From Nostoc sp. JL34 (GTDB lineage: Bacteria > Cyanobacteriota > Cyanobacteriia > Cyanobacteriales > Nostocaceae): a stretch of 64,000 nt of DNA. A program made the translations under genes and the position numbers. Under the pieces are notes generated by a model. The model was not told where the DNA came from, searched no databases, and saw only the letters and a list, made by a program, of their open reading frames with translations. The stretch spans positions 186,001-250,000 of the forward strand of contig NZ_JABXKQ010000044.1 of the NCBI RefSeq assembly GCF_017114945.1. Direction: 5' to 3'. Positions 35,463-45,174 of the stretch are shown here, one piece after another. Numbering within the stretch: position 1 is the stretch's first letter; every line of letters starts with the position of its first letter.

Positions 35463-36278
35463 TTAAATCAGAGCTTTGTTAAGTAGAGGCTGTAGTGGTG
35501 TATGGTCGCGGCTCACTAAGAATTCTGGTCTGGGTTGCCCCTTGAAGCTCGGTATATTGTTGATGCTGTTATAAGTGATGATGAGGAGCCTGCGATCGTA
35601 GGGAGAAATGTTGGGTGCCGATCCGTGTACTAAATTACAGTGAAAGAAAAGGACAGAGCCTAAAGGGCCTTTTGGTGCAACGATACCTTTTTCAGTAGCT
35701 AGTTTAGCGATCGTTTCTTTACCGAGGGAGTACTTAAGAGCAGCACTAACATTAGACTTCCAGTCATTTTTTTGGTGATTAACTTCAGATGACTCTATTT
35801 GTCCTAAGTGAACAAGGCTCTTTTTGTGAGAACCTGGAATAAAATACATAGGGCCGTTAAACTCATTACATTCATCCAAGAAAACAGCAACATTCAATGC
35901 TTTAGGGGATGGCATACCATCTTCTCGATCCCAAAATACAAAGTCTTGATGCCACGGCCATATATCTCCTCCAAAAGCTGCTTTAAAGTTGATTTTAAAT
36001 TGGTAGACATATACATCGCTATTGAGAATTTCACAGGCAGATGTTAGGAGGCTAGGGTGTCGAGTCAAGGAATCTAAAATTTCCGTGGTGGCGTGGCATC
36101 CATGAAGAGCGCGCACTGTTTTATTATCCTTTTCTAAAATCTGTCCTGGTATATCTCTTACTATCAAATATTCAACAGTAGCGTGCATTGCCTCAACTTC
36201 TTTTGTTGAGAAAAGCTCTGGGATAAATAGTAGCCCATTTTCTCTATAATCTTCTATTTGCTCTTTGTTTAATTTCAT
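35463..36278 (-). CDS. PhyH/EctD-type Fe(II)/2OG dioxygenase, candidate leucine 5-hydroxylase
   Basis: A 271-residue phytanoyl-CoA-dioxygenase-family protein. Iron ligands are His110-x-Asp112 (WPWHQDFVFW) and His218 (NLVHGSAPN), with Arg229 or Arg230 for 2-oxoglutarate; the layout resembles ectoine hydroxylase. The 4-methylproline pathway needs 5-hydroxyleucine, and a Nostoc punctiforme dioxygenase (LdoA) is known to make it from leucine. This gene or the neighbouring dioxygenase is the natural candidate for that step; I favour this one. A clear GGAGAA ribosome-binding site precedes the ATG. It lies 160 bases after the terminal NRPS gene. Confidence 0.82.
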   Translation of the reverse strand: MKLNKEQIEDYRENGLLFIPELFSTKEVEAMHATVEYLIVRDIPGQILEKDNKTVRALHGCHATTEILDSLTRHPSLLTSACEILNSDVYVYQFKINFKAAFGGDIWPWHQDFVFWDREDGMPSPKALNVAVFLDECNEFNGPMYFIPGSHKKSLVHLGQIESSEVNHQKNDWKSNVSAALKYSLGKETIAKLATEKGIVAPKGPLGSVLFFHCNLVHGSAPNISPYDRRLLIITYNSINNIPSFKGQPRPEFLVSRDHTPLQPLLNKALI

Positions 36279-36438
36279 GGTTTTCTCCTTCTGATTGCTA
36301 TAGGATATAACTATTGTTTTGATGTTTAAAATTAACTAATCACTAATATAAACTTGTGTTGATTAACACTGAGTCAGGCGATCGCTCTTTCATAAAAAAA
36401 TGTTCCTTATCAGCAGAATCTGATTATCAAAACAAGGT

Positions 36439-39400
36439 TCATACCCCGTCACCCGTAGTTTCCTGTGCTTCTTCAATACAAGCTTTCAACCGTTCGGCTA
36501 AGACCTGAACATGTGGTTGATTCATCATCGTGACATGGTTGCCTGGGACAAAATGGATATCCACTGGCTCGGTAGAAAACTTGCTCCAGCCCCAAGTCGA
36601 ATCCTTCAAAATCTCAGAAATTACTTCACTATGAGACTCTTCAACTGCGGAAGTTTCGCTGGCCCGCAAGAAGGTAATTCGGATTGGAGAAACCTGTTGT
36701 GGCACATAATTAACTAGAGAGTTAGCTTTGAGCAATTGCACCATATTATTAAGCTGCGTAATTTCATCATCAGGAGGCAAGATATCAACATTTTTTAATT
36801 TTTCTAGAACGTATTTCAGTTGATCTTCCCAAACCAAACATTCAAGAGCATCGTCAGAAATATCTAGGTTCTTTGCGTAAACAATTTCGATTGCGCCTGC
36901 CAATTGAGCTAGCCATTTAACATTATCCCAATCAAAACCTTCGGGCTTTTCCTGATAAAAAGGTGCTGTAGTATCAAGAATGGCAACTAAAGAAACCTTA
37001 TGTCCTTTGCGAAGTAACTGCTGCGCCATTTCAAAAGCTAATTTACCGCCAAAAGAATGGCCTGCTAAAAAATACGGCCCCTGCGGTTGAACAACTAAGA
37101 GTGCTTGAATGTACTGGGCGGCTACATCCTCAACTGGAGTAATTGATTCCCATCCTCCAGAAAAAGCATTTGCTTGGAAACTGTAAAATGGTTGGTCTGA
37201 ACCCAGACAACGCGCTAAGTCATACAAGTAGAAAGGAGTACCAGCAGCTCCTGGAAGGCAAAACAAAGGTGGTTTGGAACCGTTCGGCTGAATTGCTACT
37301 AAGGGAGACCAAATTGAGGAATCCGAATCCGCTTGCACAATAGTTGCCAACTGTTCAATAGTTGGATTTTGGTAAAGGCTGGCTATAGGAATATCTTTAC
37401 CAAACTGCTGTTTAATTTGAGCCATTAAGTAAGGAGTTAAAAGGGAATGACCACCGAGGTCAAAGAAGTTATCTTGTACTCCCACCTTGTCAACTTTCAA
37501 AATTCTTGACCAGATTTGTGCTAATTGCAGTTCTAATTGGTTACGTGGTGCAACAAATTTGTCTGAGTCACCGCTATGTAAATCAAGTATTCTCAATGCG
37601 CGGCGGTCTACTTTGCCGCTAGGAGTTAGGGGCAAGGACTCCAACATCACAAAACCATTGGGTATCATGTACTCTGGCAGCTTTGCTTTGAGGAAATGGC
37701 GCAGTTCGCTAATTGTCGGTGTACAGTGCTGATGCGGCACTATGTAGGCAACTAGGCGCTGATCGCCGGGAGTGTCTTTGTGGGCGATGACACAACATGC
37801 CTCCACATCGCCATGTTGGCTCAGTACTGCCTCTACTTCTCCCAATTCGATCCGGAAGCCTCGCACCTTAACCTGATTGTCGATGCGTCCTAAGTATTCA
37901 ATGTTTCCATCCGGTAAATAGCGTGCTAAATCTCCAGTTTTATACAGGCGGGAGTAGGTGTCAGTGCTAAAGGGATTGGGGATAAATCTCTCAAGTGTTA
38001 ATTCAGGTCGGTTGAGGTAGCCTCGCGCTAAAGGGATACCAGCAATGTATAATTCTCCTGCTACACCGATAGGTATAGGCTGTAGATATTTATCTAAAAT
38101 GTATATCTGTGTATTGGCAATTGGTCGTCCAATGGGAGGAAGTAGCGGCCAAGTCTCCACTGAATTAGTCAGAGTAAAAGTGGTGACTACATGGCTTTCC
38201 GATGGCCCATAATGATTGTGCAAAGTACAATCATCAGTTAATTTGCTTAACCAATGAGAAATGGCAGGAGTAATTTGCAACTGTTCCCCAGCAGTAATGA
38301 TTTCCCGCAAATTACTAGTAAATAATTCACCGCCAACAGCGACTTCAGCTAGTTGTTGTAAGCCAACAAAGGGAATAAACAATCTCTCAACCGCTTTGTT
38401 TTCTATGAAAGCTAACAAAGCCACTGGATCTCGGCGCAATTCCTCCGTAATCAAGATCAATGTACCTCCAGAATACCAAGTAGAGAACATTTCTTGGAAG
38501 GAGGCATCAAAGCTGATTGGAGAAAATTGCAGAGTTTTTGCTCCACGAGAAATTTTCATATTTTCCAGTTGCCACAGGATCAAATTGCAAAGAGCAAGCT
38601 GACTCATGGCTACACCTTTAGGTTTACCTGTAGAACCAGAGGTGTAAATCACATAACCTAAGTTAGTTGCTTGCACATTAGAGATGAAATTGTCCTGACT
38701 AAACTGGGAAATTAATTGCCAGTTAGTATCCAAACAGACAAGTTTTGCTTGATGCTCAGGTAGTTTCTCAATGAGTCGCTGTTGAGTCAACAATATCGAA
38801 ACAGCCGCATCTTCTAACATGAAACTAAGGCGTTCTTGAGGATAGTTTGTGTCAAGTGGCACGTAAGCCCCACCCACCTTAAGAATCCCCAGTAGTCCTA
38901 CGATCATCTCCAGCGATCGCTCCACACAAATACCCACCAACACATCGGCTCCTACGCCCAAAGAGCGCAAGTAGTGCGCCAACTGATTTGCTTTGGCATT
39001 CAACTGGTTGTAAGTCAGTTGTTGATTTTCAAACACAACTGCGATCGCATCTGGAGTACGCTCTACTTGCTCCTCAAACAACTGATGGATACACTTATAC
39101 TTATTTTGAAGATAATCAACTTGAGTGTTGTTCCACTCGACTAATAACTGCTGTTCCTCAGTTGCTGTCAGCAGAGGCAATTGCAAAATTCGCTGCTGTG
39201 GATTAGTAACAATTCCCTCAAGCAATGTTTGAAAATGTCCTAACATTCGAGCGATCGCACCATCATCAAATCGGCTGGTATCATAGTTAATCTTCACCAA
39301 CAATTGCTTACCAGGAGCAGCAATTACAGTTAGCGGATAATTAGTTTGTTCAATGCTGTGAATACTTTCTATAGAGAAACTGTGATTAGGCGATTTTACT

Positions 39401-42400
39401 GCCTCATCCACAGGATAATTCTCAAAGACAACAATGCTCTCAAATAAAGGCGTTCCTCTAGAAACTTCACTCCAGCCTTGAATATCTACCAATGAGTTAT
39501 ATGAGTATTGCTCAGACTCCACTTGTTGTGTTTGTAAATCCTTCAACAAAGCCAAGACTTGGGTATCATCTGTAACTTGCATTCGTACTGGCAAGGTGTT
39601 GATAAATATTCCCACCATCGACTCAATACCGACAAGAGAGGGCGGACGACCTGACACAGTAGCACCAAAAACTACATCTTTTTCTTGGTTGTAACGACTC
39701 AGTAGTAATGCCCAAGTCGCTTGCACCAAATTATTTATCGTTAGTTGATGCTGCCGTACAAAAGTCTGTAGGGTAGCTGTTGCTTGCTCTGTCAGTTGGA
39801 TTTGTTGTTCGCTGTAACTAGAATTTAATCGCTGTCGTTTTGATGATGGTTTATCAACTATCAAAGAAGTGGGTGAGGTAAAACCTTGGAGTTTTTCTCT
39901 CCAGAATTGTTCAGCTTGGGTTAAGTCTTGTTTCTGTAGCCAAGCAATATAGTTGCGATAGTTTTGGGCTGGTTGAACGGCTACAGTTTCACCTTGAGAA
40001 ATTGCTTGATAAAAATATAATAAGTCTTTGAAAATCAAAGGCGTTGACCAGCCATCAAGCAATAAATGATGACAACTCCAAATGAATTGATAACTACCCG
40101 CACTCAATTGAATCAGGCTGAGGCTCATCAGTGGTGCTTGATTCAGTTGGAAACCCTCTTTTCGCTGTGACTGTAAGAAAAGCTCTAATTGCTGTTGCTG
40201 TTCTTGTACAGATAGCTGTTGCCAATCATATCTGTTGAGATTAATATCTAGCTGCCGAGACACGATTTGAAGTGGCTGGGTTAATTGTTCCCAAACAAAA
40301 GCAGTCCGCAAGATTGAATGCCGTGCTACCACTTGCTGCCAAGCTTGCTCAAAAGCTGCTACGTTCAACTCACCTTTTAAAGTAAAACTTAACTGCTCAA
40401 AATATACTCCTGAATCTGGAGCATACAAACTTTCAAACAGCATCCCCTGCTGCATGGGAGAAAGTGGATAAATATCTTCAATATTCTTGGAGTTAGTTTT
40501 GCCTAAACTTGCCAACAGTTGGTCTAGTTCTAGCTGGTTTAGCTTCACCAAAGAGAAATCTGAAGGTGTATAACCTCCACTCTCTGGTGATGAACAATGA
40601 GCAATCAACCCTTGCAATGTTTTAACAAAATCTTGCGCCAGAGTTGCGATCGTGGCTTGCTGGTGGACATTAGTGCTGTAAATCCACTCTATTTGCAACC
40701 GTTCTCCAGTAATAACGCTATTAATATCTAATAAATGAGCGCGGTTGTTCTGCAAACTTTGGCTGTGTCCCGCAGACTCACAAGCTGGCTGCATCCAAGA
40801 AGATGTATTGAGAAGTTGATCGAATTGACCCAAATAATTAAAACTGATTTCTACTTGCCCACATGCTTGGAGTTGAGCAGCAATTTCTGCATCCTGACTC
40901 AGATAGCGCAATAAGCCGTAGCCAATTCCTTTGTTGGGAATAGCGCGCAGTTGTTCTTTGACAGATTTTAAGGCATCTGCTGGATTTTCTGTTGCTCCCA
41001 GTTCCACAAGTACAGGGAAAATGGTCGTAAACCAACCAATAGTGCGTGACAAATCCACACCATCAACAATATCTTCTCGCCCATGACCTTCTAAATTGAA
41101 CAGCACAGAGCTTGAGTTAGTCCATTTTGCCAAAACCAGCACCAAAGCAGTCAGTAGCACATCATTAATCTGAGTGTTGTAAGCCTTTGGCACATCTTGC
41201 AGTAAGGCACGAGTTTCGATCTCATTTAATGACACTGATACTGTACTGGCAGACGTAACAGTATTCGCCCCTTGTGTATAGTCAATTGGGATGAGAGGAA
41301 CTGCGGCGCGAGATTCATTCAGCCAATAAGCCACTTCAGATTTGAGGGCTTGTGATTGTGCATAAGCTGTTAATTTTTCAGACCAATCTTTGAAAGAAGT
41401 TGTTTTGGCAGTCAGGGCAATGGCTTTACCTTGAGCAAGTTGCTGATAAGCTGTTTGTAAATCCTCTAATAAAATCCGCCAAGAAACACCATCAACTACC
41501 AAGTGATGGATGACTATTAGTAATCGCGCCCTTTTGTCAATACCCAGATGGAAAAAGGCAACCTGCACTAGATTTTCTGACAGATTCAAACTCGCCTGAA
41601 AGGAAGCCGCTTTAGTTTCAACAGCAGTTTGTTGCTCACTTTCTGGAAGTGCCGATAAGTCTATATGAGAGAAGGCAACGCTATTAGTAACAGCAGATTC
41701 ACTTTGCTGCCAAGTGGACTCAGATTGTGTAAAACGTAGGCGCAGAGCATCGTGATGTACTAGCAATTGCTGCAATACTTGCTTTAATAGTTCTGGCTTG
41801 AGGTCAGATGGTACTGAGAGCAGAAATGATTGATTAAAGTGGTGCGGCTGTTGTAAATTTTGCTCAAAGAAATAGTGTTGAATTGGTGTTAGAGGTAATG
41901 TCCCTGTGACTAATCCTTGTTCTATGTGGATAACACTTGCTATGTTTTCCACTGTCGCTAATTCTGCGATCGTTTGATGTGCAAATAATTGCTTGAGAGT
42001 CAAATGCAATCCTGTTTGCTTGGCTCTGCTGATGATTTGAATACTGAGAATAGAATCTCCGCCAAGTTCAAAGAAGTTATCATGAATGCCCACTTGCTCT
42101 AGTCTGAGAACTTCTGCCCAAATCTGCGCTAGCATTTCTTCAGTTTGATTGCGTGGGCCTACAAAACTGACTTCCAGTTCTCCACGAAAGTCTGGTGCAG
42201 GCAATGCGCGGCGGTCTACCTTGCCGTTGGGAGTAAGAGGCAACGACTCCAGCATCACAAAAGCATGAGGCATCATGTACTGTGGCAGTTGACCAGAGAG
42301 GAAAGAGCGTAACTGGCTGACTGTAGGAGTTTGTCCTAAATGCGGCACTACGTAGGCGACTAAGCGTTTATCTCCAGTCGTGTCTTCACGAGCAATGACA

Positions 42401-45174
42401 CAACACGTTTGTACATCCTCATATTGGCTCAACCGTGCTTCAATTTCTCCCAACTCGATACGGAAACCACGTATTTTTACTTGGTTGTCAATACGCCCCA
42501 GGTATTCAATTGTGCCATCCGGTAAGTAACGTGCTAAATCACCAGTTTTATAAAGGCGGGAATATAGTTCATTGCTAAAAGGGTTAAGAATGAATTTTTC
42601 TTTTGTCAACTCTGGACGGTTGAGGTAGCCTCTTGCTATCCCTGCACCACCAATGTGCAATTCTCCTGGTACACCCACGGGTACTGGTTGCAGATACTCA
42701 TCTAAGATGTAGATTTGTGTGTTGGCGATCGCGCGACCGATGGGGACAACTTGTCGTTCAATTCCTGCTTTGCAAGTCCAGAAGGTTGCATCAATACAAG
42801 CTTCTGTCGGCCCGTAGAGATTGTGCAAGTTCACATTGAGATTACTTAACACGTTCTCTTCCAGAGCAACTGGTAAGGCTTCACCTCCACAAAAGATTTG
42901 TTTAAGGGAGTGACAAGTTTCGAGTCCTCCTTGTTCTATAAGTATTTGTAACAAAGATGGTACAAATTGAACAGTTGTTACCTGCTGTTGGGCAATTAAC
43001 TTTAACAGGTAAGCAGTATCAGCATGACCTCCGGGTTGAGCTAATAGCAACTGTCCACCTACTAACAAAGGAGCGTAGAATTCCCAAACCGAGGCATCAA
43101 AGCTAAAGGGAGTTTTCTGTAGCACTTTGTCTTTTTCAGTCAGGGGGAATGTTGCTTGCATCCAGGACATGTGGTTGCAAAGGTTGCGGTGAGAAAGCAT
43201 TACTCCCTTAGGCTTTCCGGTAGAACCAGAGGTATAAATCACATAGGCCAAGTTAGCTGCTTGCACAGTAGTGAGGCAGTTCGAGTCTTGGCGGTTTCCG
43301 TCGAGTCGAAACTGCCGAACCCGAAGGGTGATTAGATTGTCTGGATTTGACTGAGAAATAAACTGCCAGTCAGTATCTAAACATATAATCTGCGCTTGAT
43401 GCTGAGGCAACTTCTCTTGGAGTTGTTGTTGGGTCAGTAGGACTGAAACTTGAGCATCTTCTAGCATAAAGCTCAAGCGTTCTTGAGGATAATCTGGGTC
43501 AAGTGGCAAGTATGCCCCACCCGCCTTAAGAATACCTAGTAGTCCCACGACCATTAAGAGCGATCGCTCTACACAAATACCCACCAACGTATCTGGTTTT
43601 ACACCCAAAGACTGCAAGTAATGCGCCAACTGGTTAGCGCGACAATTCAATTGCTGGTAAGTCAGTTGTTGATTTTCAAAGACAACTGCTATAGCATCCG
43701 GAGTACACTCAACCTGCTCCTCAAACAACTCATGGATACACTTATCAAAAGGATATTCTGCTTGAGTCGAGTTCCATTCAACTAATAACTGATGCTGTTC
43801 AACTTGTGTAAGCATTGGCAATTGTGAAATCCGCTCCTTTGGATTAGCAACAATTCCTTCCAACAAAGTCACAAAATGCCCAGTCATCCGCTCAATTGTG
43901 CTGCTATCAAATAAGTCAGTGCTATACTCCCATACACCCACTAATCCAGCACCTGTACTGAGCGTAGTCGTTGGCGAAGCCTCAGCAAAATTAGCAGAGT
44001 TGTGCATTGATAAACTCAAATCAAACTTAGCAGTTGCCCTTTCTGCTGGTAAAGAACTGATAGTTAAGCCAGCAAGCTCTACTTGAGACATAGGCGCATT
44101 CTGGAGTGCAAACATCACTTGGAAAAGTGGCGTATGGCTCAGATTCCGTTCTGGATGCAATGTTTCCACCAGCATTTCAAAAGGCAATTCCTGATGAACA
44201 TAGGCTCCTAGAGCTATTTCCCGAACGTGAGAGAGTAATTGGCTAAAAGAGGGGTTGCCTGATAAGTCAGCACGCATGACTAAGGTATTAACAAAGAAGC
44301 CAATTAATCCCTCAATTTCACTGTGATCGCGGTTGGCAATTGGTGTCCCCACCAAAATATCTGCCACACCTGTGTAGCGGTAAAGTAGGGTATGATAAGC
44401 TGCCAAAAGCGTCATAAAGAGGGTACAGCCTCGCTCCTGGCTCAGTTTTGTCAGTCTATTAGTCAACTCAACTGAGAGTTTAAATTCTTGAGTTGCGCCA
44501 GCGAAAGTCTGTACAGCAGGTCTTGGTCGGTCTGTGGGTAACGACAACAAGGCTGGTGCATCTTTTAATTGTTGTTGCCAGTAACTTAATTGAGTTTGCA
44601 GTACATCTCCTTGCAACCACTCCCTTTGCCAAATGGCAAAATCTGCATATTGAATGGGTAGTGGTGCTAAAGGTGACGGCTCACCTTGAGAATAAGCCTT
44701 GTACAGTGCTGCTAATTCTTGGATAAACACACCCATCGACCAACCATCAGAGACAATGTGGTGCATACACACTAACAAAATGTGTTCTGTCTGGGACAGC
44801 AGTACTAATGTCGCCCTGATTAATGCTTCATTTGCCAGGTCAAACGGAAGAAGTGCTTGTTCTTGCGCTAATTGCTGTGTAGCGATTTCTTGTTCGGCTG
44901 GTGAGAGATGTTGCCATTCAAAAACTGATACTGTCCAATTCGTTTCTGTGTGAATAATTTGAGAAGGTTTTCCATCAACGGTGATGAAGTTGGTGCGTAA
45001 TGCTTCATGGCGATGAATAATTTCTTGCAAGCTTTGTTCTAAGGCTACTTGATTGAGATTGCCTACTAGACGCAAAGCTATAGGTATGTTATAGAAAGCA
45101 CTGTTCGGCTCTAACTGGTCTAAAAACCACAAACGCTGTTGAGCATAAGATAGGGGTAATTCTTCAGTCATCAT
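36439..45174 (-). CDS. NRPS, two modules with epimerase and thioesterase: C-A(Gln)-PCP-E-C-A(Pro-type)-PCP-TE
   Basis: A 2911-residue terminal synthetase. C domain at about residues 1-440 (HHIVSDGWS). First A domain at about 460-960, whose eye-read specificity residues D-A-W-Q-F-G-L-I-D match the glutamine code. PCP with GGDS near 1038. Epimerase at about 1090-1530 (HHLVVDGVSW, EGHGRED, FNYLGQFD), so D-Gln is expected. A DCL-like C domain at about 1550-1990 (HHLLLDGWS). Second A domain at about 2005-2500, code D-A-Q-F-I-A-H-V-V, proline-type. PCP with GGHS near 2573, and a type I thioesterase with GHSFGG near 2708 and the His of GNHVTMM. It releases or cyclises the peptide. Its ATG overlaps the previous gene's stop, and it has no N-terminal docking domain. 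Confidence 0.92.
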   Translation of the reverse strand: MMTEELPLSYAQQRLWFLDQLEPNSAFYNIPIALRLVGNLNQVALEQSLQEIIHRHEALRTNFITVDGKPSQIIHTETNWTVSVFEWQHLSPAEQEIATQQLAQEQALLPFDLANEALIRATLVLLSQTEHILLVCMHHIVSDGWSMGVFIQELAALYKAYSQGEPSPLAPLPIQYADFAIWQREWLQGDVLQTQLSYWQQQLKDAPALLSLPTDRPRPAVQTFAGATQEFKLSVELTNRLTKLSQERGCTLFMTLLAAYHTLLYRYTGVADILVGTPIANRDHSEIEGLIGFFVNTLVMRADLSGNPSFSQLLSHVREIALGAYVHQELPFEMLVETLHPERNLSHTPLFQVMFALQNAPMSQVELAGLTISSLPAERATAKFDLSLSMHNSANFAEASPTTTLSTGAGLVGVWEYSTDLFDSSTIERMTGHFVTLLEGIVANPKERISQLPMLTQVEQHQLLVEWNSTQAEYPFDKCIHELFEEQVECTPDAIAVVFENQQLTYQQLNCRANQLAHYLQSLGVKPDTLVGICVERSLLMVVGLLGILKAGGAYLPLDPDYPQERLSFMLEDAQVSVLLTQQQLQEKLPQHQAQIICLDTDWQFISQSNPDNLITLRVRQFRLDGNRQDSNCLTTVQAANLAYVIYTSGSTGKPKGVMLSHRNLCNHMSWMQATFPLTEKDKVLQKTPFSFDASVWEFYAPLLVGGQLLLAQPGGHADTAYLLKLIAQQQVTTVQFVPSLLQILIEQGGLETCHSLKQIFCGGEALPVALEENVLSNLNVNLHNLYGPTEACIDATFWTCKAGIERQVVPIGRAIANTQIYILDEYLQPVPVGVPGELHIGGAGIARGYLNRPELTKEKFILNPFSNELYSRLYKTGDLARYLPDGTIEYLGRIDNQVKIRGFRIELGEIEARLSQYEDVQTCCVIAREDTTGDKRLVAYVVPHLGQTPTVSQLRSFLSGQLPQYMMPHAFVMLESLPLTPNGKVDRRALPAPDFRGELEVSFVGPRNQTEEMLAQIWAEVLRLEQVGIHDNFFELGGDSILSIQIISRAKQTGLHLTLKQLFAHQTIAELATVENIASVIHIEQGLVTGTLPLTPIQHYFFEQNLQQPHHFNQSFLLSVPSDLKPELLKQVLQQLLVHHDALRLRFTQSESTWQQSESAVTNSVAFSHIDLSALPESEQQTAVETKAASFQASLNLSENLVQVAFFHLGIDKRARLLIVIHHLVVDGVSWRILLEDLQTAYQQLAQGKAIALTAKTTSFKDWSEKLTAYAQSQALKSEVAYWLNESRAAVPLIPIDYTQGANTVTSASTVSVSLNEIETRALLQDVPKAYNTQINDVLLTALVLVLAKWTNSSSVLFNLEGHGREDIVDGVDLSRTIGWFTTIFPVLVELGATENPADALKSVKEQLRAIPNKGIGYGLLRYLSQDAEIAAQLQACGQVEISFNYLGQFDQLLNTSSWMQPACESAGHSQSLQNNRAHLLDINSVITGERLQIEWIYSTNVHQQATIATLAQDFVKTLQGLIAHCSSPESGGYTPSDFSLVKLNQLELDQLLASLGKTNSKNIEDIYPLSPMQQGMLFESLYAPDSGVYFEQLSFTLKGELNVAAFEQAWQQVVARHSILRTAFVWEQLTQPLQIVSRQLDINLNRYDWQQLSVQEQQQQLELFLQSQRKEGFQLNQAPLMSLSLIQLSAGSYQFIWSCHHLLLDGWSTPLIFKDLLYFYQAISQGETVAVQPAQNYRNYIAWLQKQDLTQAEQFWREKLQGFTSPTSLIVDKPSSKRQRLNSSYSEQQIQLTEQATATLQTFVRQHQLTINNLVQATWALLLSRYNQEKDVVFGATVSGRPPSLVGIESMVGIFINTLPVRMQVTDDTQVLALLKDLQTQQVESEQYSYNSLVDIQGWSEVSRGTPLFESIVVFENYPVDEAVKSPNHSFSIESIHSIEQTNYPLTVIAAPGKQLLVKINYDTSRFDDGAIARMLGHFQTLLEGIVTNPQQRILQLPLLTATEEQQLLVEWNNTQVDYLQNKYKCIHQLFEEQVERTPDAIAVVFENQQLTYNQLNAKANQLAHYLRSLGVGADVLVGICVERSLEMIVGLLGILKVGGAYVPLDTNYPQERLSFMLEDAAVSILLTQQRLIEKLPEHQAKLVCLDTNWQLISQFSQDNFISNVQATNLGYVIYTSGSTGKPKGVAMSQLALCNLILWQLENMKISRGAKTLQFSPISFDASFQEMFSTWYSGGTLILITEELRRDPVALLAFIENKAVERLFIPFVGLQQLAEVAVGGELFTSNLREIITAGEQLQITPAISHWLSKLTDDCTLHNHYGPSESHVVTTFTLTNSVETWPLLPPIGRPIANTQIYILDKYLQPIPIGVAGELYIAGIPLARGYLNRPELTLERFIPNPFSTDTYSRLYKTGDLARYLPDGNIEYLGRIDNQVKVRGFRIELGEVEAVLSQHGDVEACCVIAHKDTPGDQRLVAYIVPHQHCTPTISELRHFLKAKLPEYMIPNGFVMLESLPLTPSGKVDRRALRILDLHSGDSDKFVAPRNQLELQLAQIWSRILKVDKVGVQDNFFDLGGHSLLTPYLMAQIKQQFGKDIPIASLYQNPTIEQLATIVQADSDSSIWSPLVAIQPNGSKPPLFCLPGAAGTPFYLYDLARCLGSDQPFYSFQANAFSGGWESITPVEDVAAQYIQALLVVQPQGPYFLAGHSFGGKLAFEMAQQLLRKGHKVSLVAILDTTAPFYQEKPEGFDWDNVKWLAQLAGAIEIVYAKNLDISDDALECLVWEDQLKYVLEKLKNVDILPPDDEITQLNNMVQLLKANSLVNYVPQQVSPIRITFLRASETSAVEESHSEVISEILKDSTWGWSKFSTEPVDIHFVPGNHVTMMNQPHVQVLAERLKACIEEAQETTGDGV
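43275..43316. repeat. Palindromic element inserted in frame in the Gln A domain
   Basis: Imperfect arms GGCAGTTCGAGTC and GAGTCGAAACTGCC flank a short GC-rich loop. The reading adds roughly LRVRQFRLDGNRQDSNCL between the A2-A3 motifs, where sister A domains have nothing. It looks like an insertion of a dispersed palindromic repeat tolerated in a surface loop. Confidence 0.65.

Noticed and set aside
36439-45174. Second full C domain at about residues 1090-1530 of the terminal NRPS
   Set aside because: HHLVVDGVSW, EGHGRED and FNYLGQFD are epimerase motifs, so this is an E domain and not a condensation domain.
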